Positions 54,494 through 64,000 of a stretch of 64,000 nt of DNA are shown here, in pieces. A program made the translations under genes and the position numbers. The notes under the pieces were generated by a model. The model was not told where the DNA came from. It searched no databases and saw nothing but the letters and a program-made list of their open reading frames with translations. Numbering within the stretch: the first letter of the stretch is position 1; each line of letters begins with the position of its first letter. The stretch comes from Anagrus nilaparvatae (Eukaryota; Arthropoda; Insecta; Hymenoptera; Mymaridae): assembly GCA_022575985.1 (NCBI GenBank), contig JAKSXM010000014.1:4464001-4528000 (forward strand). The letters run 5' to 3'.

Positions 54494-55215
54494 TGTAGAC
54501 TTCCACTTCGCGCGCTCGGTATTTGAGTGAAAATAAAAAATTATTTTAAAGGAAAACGGTAAGAGATAATGGAAAAATTTTTTTTGGGGTGAATAAACAC
54601 ACAAAAAGAGTATTTAAAAATAATTTTTTTTTTATTAATTTTTTTTTTTTATGTATAAAACTTTAGCTTGAAGTTGAGGTGTTTTTATCGGAATAAGCTG
54701 ATGGTTCGATTGATAACTAAAGTTTGGCAGCACGTACAAAAAAAAAATAAAATAAAATTATAATTAATATGAGTATAGTTATCGCGTGAACTAAAATTTT
54801 TAAGTTTGGTCAAAAACAAAAAAAGTTATGAAAATTTGAAGAAAAAAAAGTAAAAAAAATAATTTTTTTTTCTCGTTTTTGTGCAAAAAAAATACGAAAA
54901 AATTAAAATTTTTGCAACATTTTACTTCACGCGAAAACTACACATATGTAAAGTATGTGGCCAAAATTTGGAGATAATCGGACCAAGTAATTTTTTGTAA
55001 GGAGTCGCACCAGGTACAAAAATGTAGTTTCGAGAAAACGCGTTTAAACATTTTTTTTTATGTAGGACGCAATGCGGGTCGCTATAGAAAAGGTGATTAA
55101 AATAGTATAAAAAATGTTTGGATCTTTATAAAATTTTTTTTTATATATTCTTTGATAGTTTTACTATTAAAAATAAGAATAAAAAAATTTTGACCAAACG
55201 ATTTTCCCAGAAGTG
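54494..55215. mobile_element. Possible TIR element with AGACTTCCACTT ends
   Basis: GTAGACTTCCACTTC near 54494 is mirrored by AGAAGTGGAAGTCTGC near 55210. The interior is AT-rich without coding sequence. The TIR is only about 13 bp, so this is tentative. Confidence 0.45.
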
Positions 55216-55269
55216 GAAGTCTGCCTTAAAATAAAAATAACAGTAAATTTTATAGTGAAAATATAATGT

Positions 55270-55850
55270 TTAAATTAATATTTATTGATAATAATAATGG
55301 TCCTTTTGGTCCAAAATGGAAATACACTAGCCATTTAGGCCAGAATATACCCTATATGAGCTCTTTGGTCCAAAATGGACCTTTTGCGACAATCTGGTAC
55401 TTTTGGGCTAATCGTGTAACGCTTCAACCACTGTCACGTGAACCATTTGGATCAAAACGAACAAAATAAATTTTTCAGGCCAACAAGGAACCATCTTCAC
55501 AATACCTCAATCACTCTACGGGGGTTGGCGCGCGAAGCGTGCAGAGGGCGGAGCCCCCTAGTATATATATAATCTGACACTTTTGGGGCACGCAGTATAG
55601 TACTTTTGGGCCAGTCTGACACTTTTGGACCAGTCTGTCACTTTTGGGCCACTCTGACATTTTCGGGCCATTCTGTAACATGTGTAGCATTTTGTCATTT
55701 TCGGGACACGTAATATGGTACTATTGGGCCACGCAACATGGTACTTATGAGCCAAACTACAATTTTGGGCCATAATGAAAATTTTAGACCACTCTGACAC
55801 TATTGGACGACGCAATATGGTATTTTTGGACCATTTTGCCACTTTTGGAC
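55270..55850. repeat. Minisatellite, GGxCCAxxxTGxxACTTTTGGG
   Basis: Around twenty diverged units of about 22-24 bp such as CTTTTGGGCCAGTCTGACA run from 55570 to 55850. Related but looser units (TTTTGGTCCAAAATGGA) lie at 55295-55400. The ORFs on both strands (for example 55558-55842) are repeat-derived. Confidence 0.8.
55507..55561 (+). mobile_element. Helitron-like 3' end
   Basis: TCAATCACTCTACGGGGGTTGGCGCGCGAAGCG then GGGCGGAGCCCCCTAG followed by T. A GC hairpin (GGGCGGAGCCC) just before CTAG fits the 3' terminus of Helitrons. No 5' TC end was identified, so element boundaries are unknown. Confidence 0.5.
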
Positions 55851-55873
55851 TATATAGCGACTATCGCCAAACG

Positions 55874-55928
55874 TCAATCACTCTACGGGGGTTGGCGCGC
55901 GAAGCGCGCAGCGGGAGGAGCCCCATAG
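55874..55928 (+). mobile_element. Second Helitron-like 3' end, direct copy
   Basis: Repeats the 55507-55561 sequence with few changes. It contains the hairpin GCGCGC-GAA-GCGCGC and ends GAGCCCCATAG, with CATAG in place of CCTAG. The two ends are direct repeats 367 bp apart, with minisatellite between them. Confidence 0.45.
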
Positions 55929-56001
55929 TATTAAAATACCACATTACAGGGGTATCAAATAATTTTTATGTTTGAATTTTAACGTCTGGTCATATGAGTA
56001 A

Positions 56002-56247
56002 ATTTGTGTATAAAAAATAAACGACCTTTTCCAGACAATTATTTTATTTATTTAAATTAAATCCAATATTTCGAGCATAAAATCTTGCTCCTCTTCAGGG
56101 ATCTACAACAATTATTATACATGTATAATAATTGTTGTAGATCCCTGAAGAGGAGAGGAGCAAGATTTTATGCTCGAAATATTGGATTTAATTTAAATAA
56201 ATAAAATAATTGTCTGGAAAAGGTCGTTTATTTTTTATACACAAATA
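56002..56247. mobile_element. 246-bp palindrome with hammerhead-like cores
   Basis: The arms 56002-56123 and 56124-56247 are nearly perfect complements, differing by a 4-bp GGAG duplication. Each carries, reading outward, CCCTGAAGAGGAGC...GCTCGAAATATTGG: a CTGAAGA core, a GAGC/GCTC stem and GAAA. This core and the downstream GTCTGGAAAAGGTCGTTTATT resemble ends of Penelope-like elements. The centre is ATACATGTAT. Confidence 0.75.
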
Positions 56248-57471
56248 ATTTTTAATAATTCCTCATATATTAGAAACACTTCAGTTGCCTAACCGCCTAG
56301 TTCGTCTGGAAGTGTCAAGGGTTCCTCTGAGCCCTTGTACAGTCCAGAACTTAAACTATCCCAGCAGGGATGTGTTAACTGCTTGCACGCTAGGTGCAAT
56401 ACAGTTGGGTTTGAGGATATTCTAGATGTTCTTGTAGAGAACACTTATACACGAATGCATAAGCTGCTTTGTGAGACTTTGGTATAATAAATAATAAATC
56501 AATTAAATTTAATTTAAATTATTTATTGTAATACTGGATAACTTACATTATAGTTGTTTATCCCAAGTCTCCAAAGCATGTGTTAAAGTATTTCGCAAAT
56601 GCTCTCCCTTTATACTATTTGCGAGACACACATACAAGCTTGGATTTTACTATGAGAAAAAAATCTCGAAGGTTCTCGAAATTTCTATTATGAATTATTT
56701 ATTAATAATAGAAATTTTGTTTACATATTTAATATGAAATACTGATTTTTTATATTTTAAATTTATTTTTATTGTTTTAAATAATATTTATTTTATTATC
56801 TAATATTATGAGAGCAGGAAAATAATCCTTTTTATTTTCTAAATAAATTTCGTAATTAGCTTATAGTTAGTTATTATCTTTGAAGTTAATTAATTATATT
56901 AAATTAATTGTGAAAAATTAATAAAAGGGTTATTTCCTGCTTTCATAAAAAAAAAATCATTATTAATTTATTTACATGCATATACATATTTAGGTTATTT
57001 AATACCTAAATTTTATTTACAATATTTTCCTTTGTCATCAAAATGATATTGTAAAAAAGTTAAAAAATAGATTTCAAAATATTTATCAATTTGATGACTG
57101 GAAAGTGCTGCCATCAATGTGGTTTAAAATAAGATTTGAATTTAGGCAGTTTTAAAACTAATACATTTACATAATTTATATATTGATAAGCGGCGCCTCC
57201 TATCAATATAGTATGTGAATTTGAATGAGTTTAAATACATTTACCCGCGGTTGTTCTCCATCTTTCTCTCTTATATAATTTAAACAGGGGTCGTGTATCA
57301 TGTCGTTACAGTATATATATATAAATATACTAGCTGCCTCCTCGCTTCGCTCACCTCGGCAACCACCAAGGGGACTACGCCCCCTTGGACTCCTGCAACT
57401 TGATTTTTCCAAAGATATATTGTTTTAGGTTAATCAATATTTTGTATAATAAACTTTTTTTACCCGAAGTA
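56248..57471. other. Intergenic DNA, partly unassigned
   Basis: 56290-56480 is less AT-rich (CCAGAACTTAAACTATCCCAGCAGGGATG) but no reading frame or known RNA is evident. 57330-57395 is a GC-rich block (CTCGCTTCGCTCACCTCGG, CTACGCCCCCTTGGACTCC) whose minus strand ends CAGCTAGT, another possible Helitron-like tail. The rest is AT-rich. Confidence 0.4.
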
Positions 57472-57930
57472 TTATTTAAAATTTACTAAATCATAATAAT
57501 CGTTATCGAAGCCACATATTTCAGATACTAAATACGATTTCACCCAAGCACTTATACATAGTAATGCCGTTAGAGCATCATCTTTCAATGATCGTCTCTT
57601 AGGCTGATCGATCAAAGAAGCATCTGAAAACAAGCGTTCTACGGAAACTGAAGTGGCCATGATCGACAGCTTATCTTTGGCTATTTTTGATAAAATTGGG
57701 TAAAAATCCTCGTGCTCTTTCCACCAATCTAATATATTTGTATATTCGGGAGCACATGGTGCATCTAAATAGTTGTTTAACTCTTCTTCCCAGTTTTGTT
57801 CCTCTTCTTCATCAAAAATAACTGAAAAATCCAGCAACTTATTATTATTAACCTCCTTTTTTGGGGGTTCATTTTTCACATCTTTGCTTTGTTTAAACGT
57901 ATCATAATATTTTTTGTATATTTGTAAATA
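57472..57930 (-). pseudogene. hAT transposase C-terminal dimerisation domain
   Basis: The minus frame is open from about 57930 to the stop at 57472. After a charged linker with FDEEEEQNWEEELNNYLDA it reads ILDWWKEHEDFYPILSKIAK, then IMATSVSVERLFSDAS and LKDDALTALLCISAWVK. This is the hATC domain: WW, the A(T)SVxxERxFS block and the closing LxxW helix. These transposases cut and paste DNA and dimerise through this domain. The catalytic core upstream is absent, so it is a fragment, although the domain has no internal stop. Domesticated hATC proteins exist, but no extended host gene is visible here. Confidence 0.88.
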
Positions 57931-57948
57931 TATGTACTACTAGCATAG

Positions 57949-57980
57949 GTGACAGGGGGAGCTCCGCCCCCCTATGTCAC
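57949..57980. repeat. GC-rich hairpin
   Basis: GTGACAGGGGGAGCTCCG runs into CCCCCCTATGTCAC: an almost perfect 32-bp inverted repeat in an AT-rich setting, 20 bp beyond the hAT fragment. It may be a transposon tail. Confidence 0.6.
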
Positions 57981-58572
57981 ATTTGCTTCTGTTTGTGTTG
58001 CTTAAAGAAATCATGTTTCACTAAAATTTATAATTATGCAAACACATTCAAACTATTCAGAGCATCGTAGGTGAAACATTAATGAAAAATTATATTTATA
58101 GATTCTGATTGATTCTAAAATTATAATAGAGCAAATAAAAAAATTTAATTGAGTACTGACAGACAGGCAAATAAATATACATAGTATATAGTAAAGATAG
58201 GTATAAATAGATGGTTCTAGTATTGATTAAATCAAGTAATACCAATGGCGACATTAAAATGTTATCATATTTTTCAGATATTTCACTTTTTAACCAAATT
58301 TTCAAAAAATTTAATTTTTCCCAAAAATAGTAAAAATTTTTTTATTTTAACTTTATTTTATCCACGGTTTTATGTAATTTCGTTCATTGGATACACAAAA
58401 AATTATTAAAAATAAAACAATAAAAAAAATTTTTTTTTCCAGCTTCTAAAAATATTTTATAAAATTTTAAAGATACCTCCGTTTTGATTAAAAATTTTAG
58501 AGAGTACGTCAAAATTGGTGCCGAATCGAACACTACAAATTTGTGACACTAAAATTCGTCGATAGTCTCGAG
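57981..58572. other. AT-rich DNA, nothing recognised
   Basis: No coding or structured sequence noted; the ORF at 58096-58305 is Y/L/I-rich and unconvincing. Confidence 0.4.
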
Positions 58573-59720
58573 AAAGGACCCCGCACAAAAGGATAGGAAA
58601 TGGAGTTTCGGTCGAATTGGCTGAATTTTTGATATGTTGTAGGTTTCATCATTCTGAACAAAAGTCTCAATGGGCAAAAAGCTCAAAAGTCCCAACTTTG
58701 GCTGCTACGGAGCTCGAAAGCTCCAAAGCTCCATCATAACAAAGTTGCTTTAAAACCTGTTTTCTTTTATTTTTTAAATATATCTTTATGTTTTTGAGGT
58801 CGCTGATTTCGAATCCGATGTCAGATTCACGAAATTGTCAATTGGCAGCTGTCAAGATTCTAAAATATCGTAAAAAACTTTAAAGTTTAGCTGAGGTATA
58901 CGTTATTGAGGTCACTGACTTTCAATTCTATGTCAGATTTATTATATTGTCAATTGACAGCTGTCAATTAGCTGTCAAAAATATAAAATATCGTTAAAAA
59001 CTTTAAAATATTACTAGGACTCACGTTTTTAAGGTCGCTGACTTCCAATTCGATGTCAGATTGATGATATTGTTAATTGACAGCTGTCAAGTGACAATCT
59101 CGTAAATCCAACACCGGATTTAAAATCAGCGACCTCAAAAATGTAAATCCTAGTAATATTTTAAAGTTTTTAATGATATTTTGGGTTTTGACAGCTAATT
59201 GACATCTGTCAACCGATAATATCGTCAATCTGACATCCGATTCGAAATCAGCGACCTTAAATACGCATATTCCACCTAAACTTTTAAGTTATTTACAATA
59301 TTTTATATTTTTGACAGCTAATTGACAGCTGTCAATTGACAATATAATAAATCTGACATCGAATTCAAAGTCAGTAACCTTAATAACGTATATCCCAGCT
59401 AAACTTTAAAGTTTTTTACGATATTTTAGAGTCTTGACAGCTAATTGACAGCTGCCAATTGACAATTTCGTTAATCGGATTCGAAATTAGCGACCTCAAA
59501 AAGATAAAGATATATTTTAAAAATAAAAGAAAAAAGGTTTTTAAGCAACTTTGTTATGATGGAGCTTTGGAGCTTTCAAGCTCCGTAGCAGCCAAAGTTG
59601 GGACTTTTGAGCTTTTTGCCCATTGAGACTTTTGTTCAGAATGATGAAACCTACAACATATCAAAAATTCAGCCAATTTGACCGAAACTCCATTTCCTAT
59701 TCTTTTGTGCGGGGTCCTTT
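58573..59720. mobile_element. Complete foldback element, GGACCCCGCAC ends
   Basis: It begins AAAGGACCCCGCACAAAAGG and ends CTTTTGTGCGGGGTCCTTT. The arms of about 540 bp are mirrored over their whole length, including CTCCGTAGCAGCCAAAGTTGGGAC near both ends and three inner units per arm with TTGACAGCTGTCAA and GAxGTCAGAT. The loop is near 59100-59130. Not coding. It is the most intact member of the family that includes 7033-8323 and 19920-20083. Confidence 0.9.
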
Positions 59721-60000
59721 TAATTTTTTTCAAAATTTTAAAAAATTTTATCAATTTTTAAAACACTAAAAATTAAATATCTCAAAATCTACGATAGCTG
59801 AGTAGAAAATCTATAGCTAATGTCACCGGCAGACTTTTTTTATAAATTTTGACTATGGTTTCATGTCAATTGGTTTAGTGGTTCTTGAGTCATTAGGGTA
59901 CTGACAGACACACAGGCACACAAATAAATTGTTAAATATACCATAAACAAAGGAACACATAATTTTGGTTTCTTAGTTTGATTTCTAATGGATTTTCGGA

Positions 60001-60266
60001 TGTCAATAATTTCATTATTGCTTGGTATATTATTATCTTGTAGGATTTATGGATATTTAAATAAATAAATTAATAAATATAATTATTATAACTTTAGCTT
60101 TATTTATTCTGTGCGAGCAGAGAACGATCTAAAAGCAACGACTACCATCGCAAGACTAACTGACTTAACGGCGCGTACCTTTACATTATAAGATGCCGCC
60201 ATCTATCTATATTAAATATACTAATGCTTATATGATAATGTAGAAATCCCTTTTTGATTTCCAACA
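60001..60266 (-). mobile_element. Ty1/copia 3' LTR (probable)
   Basis: On the minus strand a purine tract TTTTTGAGGGGGCC (60267-60280) is followed by TGTTGGAAATC, a typical polypurine tract and LTR start. A matching end with TG...CA symmetry lies at 60001 (TGTCAATAAT on the plus strand). The length is about 266 bp. The 5' LTR is outside the window, so the outer edge is not verified. Confidence 0.55.
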
Positions 60267-60553
60267 GGCCCCCTCAAAAAGTGGATTTATATTATTATAA
60301 AATTTTAACTATACAATTCTTTTAAACAAAACATTTAATACATTTAACAAAAATATTTTCCTAACTATCATTCTCTGCTCCTGGGCAATCAGTATATACA
60401 TGTGATCCAGCATTTGCTGCAAAGGATTAAGAAAACCCAGTCAAAACTTAATCAGATCACAAATCTATTACAATATTATACTTATGATTAAAATTTGGAA
60501 CATATTTTCTTACATATAATATTTACAGTATACATAAATTTATAATACATACA

Positions 60554-61230
60554 TCATTCTAGATTCATTTTATTTCTGAATTGAATAAATTTTACTGGTG
60601 GCAAAGGTTTAGTAAACATGTCAGCCAATTGATCATTTGTTGAAATTTTTTCTACTTTTATAATTTTCTTTCCAATATGTTCTCTAGATAAATGATATTT
60701 AATATCAAAGTGTTTTGATCTTTTATGACTAGTTGGATTATTAGCAACAGTAATACAGCCATTATTGTCTTCAAAAATAGTAATCGGATCCTTAATATCA
60801 AAATTTATACTTTTAAGCAATGACTTTAAAATAAAGCTTCTCGTGTACATTCATATAAAGCAATACATTCAGCATAACAAGTAGAATCGGCTACGCATTT
60901 CTGTTTTCTAGTATTCCAACATATTACACATTTTTCAAATAAAACAAATAAGTAACCTGAAGTACTTACACGATCTTTTTCATCATTTCCCCAGTCAGCA
61001 TCAGCATATCCAATTAGTAATAGATCTTTAAAACTATAATTTATTCTCTAAACTAATTTCAATTCAATAGAACCTTTAAGATATCTTAAAATTCCTTTTA
61101 AATATTTCCATAACATTTCATTATTTTTATTTGCATATCTGCTTAAAATACTAACTGATGCACATGTATCCGGTCTAGTACAAAGCATAATATACATCAA
61201 GCTACCAATTAAATTTTGACATGGTGCATC
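60554..61230 (-). pseudogene. Ty1/copia RNase H and end of reverse transcriptase
   Basis: The minus strand reads APCQNLIGSLMYIMLCTRPD and ANKNNEMLWKYLKGILRYLK, which is the end of the RT/connection region. RNase H follows: GYADADWGNDEKDRVSTSGY, CYAECIALYE, then EDNNGCITVANNP, RSKHFDIKYH and DQLADMFTKPLP, all canonical copia landmarks. The frame changes near 61235 (single-base shift at LDYVALK) and again near 60850, and there is a stop before INYSF. The final segment ends at 60554. This is the last domain of pol, decayed. Confidence 0.9.
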
Positions 61231-62317
61231 ATATTTTTAAAGCTACATAATCTAGTTTAGGTTCTAAGGGTGTACTAATTGGATTGCATTCTGACGTTTT
61301 AAATTTATTTAATACAGTCTGTATATAAGCACTTTGATCTAAAGATATTGAATCATTATTTCTTACAATTCTTATTCCAAGAAAAAGTCTAATTTCTTTT
61401 ATATCTACCATTGAAAACTTTTTCATCAAATAATTTTTAAAGTTACTCATTGTTTCAGCATCAGCTGTTGCAATAACTAAGTCATCAACATATAATATAA
61501 CGTAAATATTTTTTTCTATTTTACCACTGTTTAATATATACATACAACGATCAACGGGTGAATTCTGAAACCCTTTTTCTAACAACGTTTTTTCAAATGT
61601 TTGAAACCAACACCTTGCAGCCTGTTTTAAGCCATATAAAGTTTTATTTAATTTACATACAAAATCATTATTATTACAATTTACGCCCTCGAGAATTTTC
61701 ATATAAATTTCCTCATTTAAGACACCGTTTAAAAATGCTGTCTTAACATCCATATGGTGAACTAATAATTTATATTGATTGGCAAAAGCTAACAAAATTC
61801 TAAAACTAGAAATTCTGGCAACAGGGGCAAACGTCTCAAAATAATCTACTCCATATTGTTGATTAAAACCTCTAAATACTAAACGTGCCTTACGTTTTAC
61901 CGGATTTTCGAATTCATCCGTTTTAATAGTAAATACCCATTTACTATCAATTATATTTTTATTTCTAGGTCTTGGTACTAAAGTCCAAGTTTTATTAATT
62001 TCATGGGATTTTAATTCATCTTTAATAGCAATATCCCATTGTTCTTTATCATCACAAAATTGAATATCTTGAAAAGATTTTGGGATTTTATAGTCAATTA
62101 TTTGAGCACTTAAAATAAAATTTGCAACAGCTATTTTATTCTCATCATAAAAACCAGGTACTCTAGGTTTTAACCTATTACTCCTTCTTAATCCATTATT
62201 ATTATTATTATTATCAGATTCATTGTTTTGAGATGAAATATTATTGTTATCATTCTTATTATCAACTCTCATTTTCTTACTAGGATTCAAACTTGGGCTA
62301 TCATTTTCAATCAACAT
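61229..62317 (-). pseudogene. Ty1/copia reverse transcriptase domain
   Basis: 362 open codons on the minus strand. It opens with an asparagine-rich linker and RRSNRLKPRVPGFYD, then DELKSHEINKTWTLVPRP and IDSKWVFTIKTDE. RT motifs follow: KARLVFRGFNQQYGVDYFET, FAPVARISSFRILLAFA, HHMDVKTAFLNGVLNEEIYM, LNKTLYGLKQAARCWF and the catalytic box YVDDL. The length and order match a complete copia RT. It is separated from integrase by a stop or frameshift near 62320-62345 and from RNase H by the shift near 61235. Confidence 0.95.
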
Positions 62318-62344
62318 TTTTTTATCATATTCATTAATTCTATA

Positions 62345-63010
62345 TTATGTGTCAGACTGTACTGGTCTGGTTTTCAAATATGTTATTTCATCTACTATAA
62401 CATCTCTAGCTATTATAAAATTACAATTTTCTACGTCCCATACTTTATACCCATTTGGTACATATCCAACTAAAATTCCTTTCCAAGAATTTTCATCAAT
62501 TTTTGAGTCTTTTAATTTTTTATGAACATAAACTGTGGACCCAAATACTTTTAAATACTTTAACTCTGGTTTTTTACTATGCCACATCTCATATGGCGTT
62601 TTATTAATTTTTAAAGCTCTTGTTGGGGTTACATTTAATAAATAATTAGCTGTTAAAACAGCTTCTCCCCAAAAAACTTTTTCTAACTTAGCACTATGTA
62701 AAATTGTACGAGCTTTTTCTAATATACTTCTATTCATACGTTCTGCCATGCCATTCAACTGTGGGGTATGAGGGACTGTTAAATGATAGCTAATTCCATT
62801 TTCTAGGCAATAATTTTTCATCTCATTCGAAAGGTATTCTCTACCATTATCTATGTATAAATTACTTATTTTTAAATTAAAATGACTTGTGCTCTTTTTA
62901 TGATAATCTGAAAAAACTGTAAATAACTCTGATTTATGTGCTACTAGATACGTTACTGAATAATGAGTAAAATCATCAATAAAAGTAATAAAATAATTTT
63001 TCATTTCATG
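62345..63010 (-). pseudogene. Ty1/copia integrase catalytic core
   Basis: The minus strand reads NYFITFIDDFTHYSVTYLVA, then LYIDNGREYLSNEMKNYCLE and GMAERMNRSILEKARTIL, the DDE integrase core with the IDNGxEY aspartate and the E of the N-x-x-AER helix. It continues through VFGSTVYVHKK and GYKVWD. The start of the core (HSDICGPV, first catalytic D) is on the far side of a 650-bp insertion at 63012-63664. The ORF that starts at 63061 includes inserted sequence at its N-terminus. It ends at a stop at 62345. Confidence 0.93.
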
Positions 63011-63011
63011 A

Positions 63012-63664
63012 TGTAAATATGCTACACTTTCTGCCCGCAAATCTATGCTTGAAAGTCGCATTTTTTTTCAATCTCTTGTTTTTTCTAGGGAAGAAAGTAA
63101 CAACTTTCAGCAGTAGTTATAACAAACTATAGCATATTTTTTTTTTAATTTTAAATTAAATATTTTATTGCTTAAAAAAAAAAACAGTATCTGTCACAGT
63201 GAGTCTCGAACCGGGGACCTCTATATTACTATCTTAACACGCTGCCAACGCGCTAATGATTCGTATGCCTTAAAATCGAATTTTGTTAAATATATGGTCT
63301 GGAAAAGAAGGAGTGAGAAAGAAGATTAGGGAACTGAAGGTCATTACAGTATATATACTGTTTGTCTCTTTATCCACGCACATATATTATGCAATATAAA
63401 TGTATATGTAAATTATTGATTTAATTATTCTTATTATTTTTCTTTTTGCATCAAATGCAGCATATTTACATCTGAAAATAAAAACCCATGTGAATAGCAG
63501 GAGACGAAAGAATTATATTGACTCGTGACGGGAAAGGTCGCTCGGTAAACTGACAAAGACAGCACTCGCCTTCGGCTCGTGCCATCTTTGTCAGTATACC
63601 TCTCGACCGTTCCCGTCAACTCGTCTGATATAATTCTCTTTCGTCCCTTGCAATACAAATAGAT
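63012..63664. mobile_element. Insertion splitting the copia integrase
   Basis: The conserved integrase phrase TVDDK|NYFITFID is broken exactly here. The insert includes a strong hairpin at 63505-63650 (GACGAAAG...TTGACTCG...GACGGG mirrored by CCCGTC...CGTC...CTTTCGTC with a CGCCTTCGGCTCG centre). It also has an inverted pair GATGTAAATATGCT at 63018 and AGCATATTTACATC at 63461, and a tRNA-like segment. No coding sequence. A non-autonomous element, class unknown. Confidence 0.75.
63185..63255 (-). pseudogene. tRNA-like segment within the inserted element
   Basis: The minus strand has TTAGCGCGTTGGCAGC (A-box-like) and GGTTCGAGACT (B-box-like) about 40 bp apart, followed by an A-rich stretch downstream of GTGACAGATACTG. 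T-stem pairing is poor, so it is not a working tRNA. It could be an internal pol III promoter of a SINE-like element. Confidence 0.45.
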
Positions 63665-64000
63665 ATTTATCATCAACTGTGGAAGGAGTAACAGGGCCAC
63701 AAATATCAGAATGTATATTGTGCAATGGCTTACTTATATAATCTTTATTTTTTTCTTTGTTATAAGGTAACCTGGTTTGTTTTCCTATAATACATGCTTC
63801 ACATAGATCATTAACAGGTTTTACATTTTCAATTAAATTTATATTGTTTAGCATATTTTTAGATTTTAATTCTACAAATTTATTTTTACATATATGACCA
63901 AGTCGTTGATGCCACAACTTGTAATCATTTTCAAACGAACTATTTGCCATGTAACTTTGACTTACAAATTGCGTATCAACCTTAAATTCTACTATATACA
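63665..64000 (-). pseudogene. Ty1/copia pre-integrase zinc finger and start of integrase
   Basis: On the minus strand the frame is open to the window edge. Near the edge it reads YIVEFKVDTQFVSQSY. The gag-pre-integrase HHCC finger follows: LWHQRLGHICKNKFVELK and CEACIIGKQTRLPY. The first catalytic region is LHNIHSDICGPVTPSTVDDK, where the 63012-63664 insert interrupts it. Gag, protease and the 5' LTR must lie to the right of the window. Confidence 0.92.

Noticed and set aside
57472..57930. Domesticated hAT host gene
   Set aside because: Only the C-terminal domain is present, with no conserved upstream exons visible; a transposon fragment is the simpler reading.
61558..62525. Plus-strand ORFs across the copia region
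   Set aside because: Antisense shadows of the reverse transcriptase and integrase frames.

Overview
This window is AT-rich eukaryotic DNA, most likely from an insect and possibly a hymenopteran. The evidence is one host gene with insect/animal-type cytosolic tryptophanyl-tRNA synthetase sequence, GT-AG splice sites, and a dense, decayed arthropod-like transposon load: Jockey/CR1-like and R1-like LINEs, a Penelope-like element, Ty1/copia, hAT, MULE, Harbinger-like and CAC-ended DNA elements, and foldback elements. I see no bacterial operon, CRISPR array or intact virus. The species assignment is inference.

Host gene. Two plus-strand coding exons belong to the tryptophanyl-tRNA synthetase (WARS1-type) gene. 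The catalytic exon is 12387-13324 and carries HLGH and KMSAS. The last exon is 53669-53848. They join in phase 0 across an intron of about 40.3 kb (13325-53668). The 5' exons were not found and probably lie left of the window or are hidden among repeats.

Layout. 1-12386: satellite-like arrays, TIR/foldback elements, an unidentified transposon gene fragment (5736-6158), a 5'-truncated LINE with a nearly intact reverse transcriptase (8322-10420, minus) and a decayed PIF1-like helicase (11060-11809). 13325-53668: the giant intron, built from nested insertions. These include a CAC-ended DNA transposon with a transposase remnant (16902-20772), two TAA-flanked elements with internal tandem repeats (21034-21947 and 24829-25783), LINE fragments (22489-24365), a 5-kb inverted-repeat structure (25842-30880) enclosing a TTAA-flanked element and a 30-bp minisatellite, a three- to four-level nest (31698-35688), a probable 9.2-kb MULE (36508-45715) with more elements inside, and a Penelope-like element (46770-48020) inside another TIR element. 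53849-64000: WARS polyadenylation signals, a LINE 3' fragment with a visible 15-bp target duplication, Helitron-like ends, a palindrome with a hammerhead-like core, a hAT transposase C-terminus, a 1.15-kb foldback element and a minus-strand Ty1/copia element that runs off the right edge.

Apart from the WARS exons, every recognisable coding segment belongs to a transposon and nearly all are frameshifted or truncated. The window is therefore best read as a record of layered insertions in and around one conserved housekeeping gene. Transposon family names rest on motifs and termini read by eye; boundaries given to the base are those where both termini are visible, and the others are approximate.
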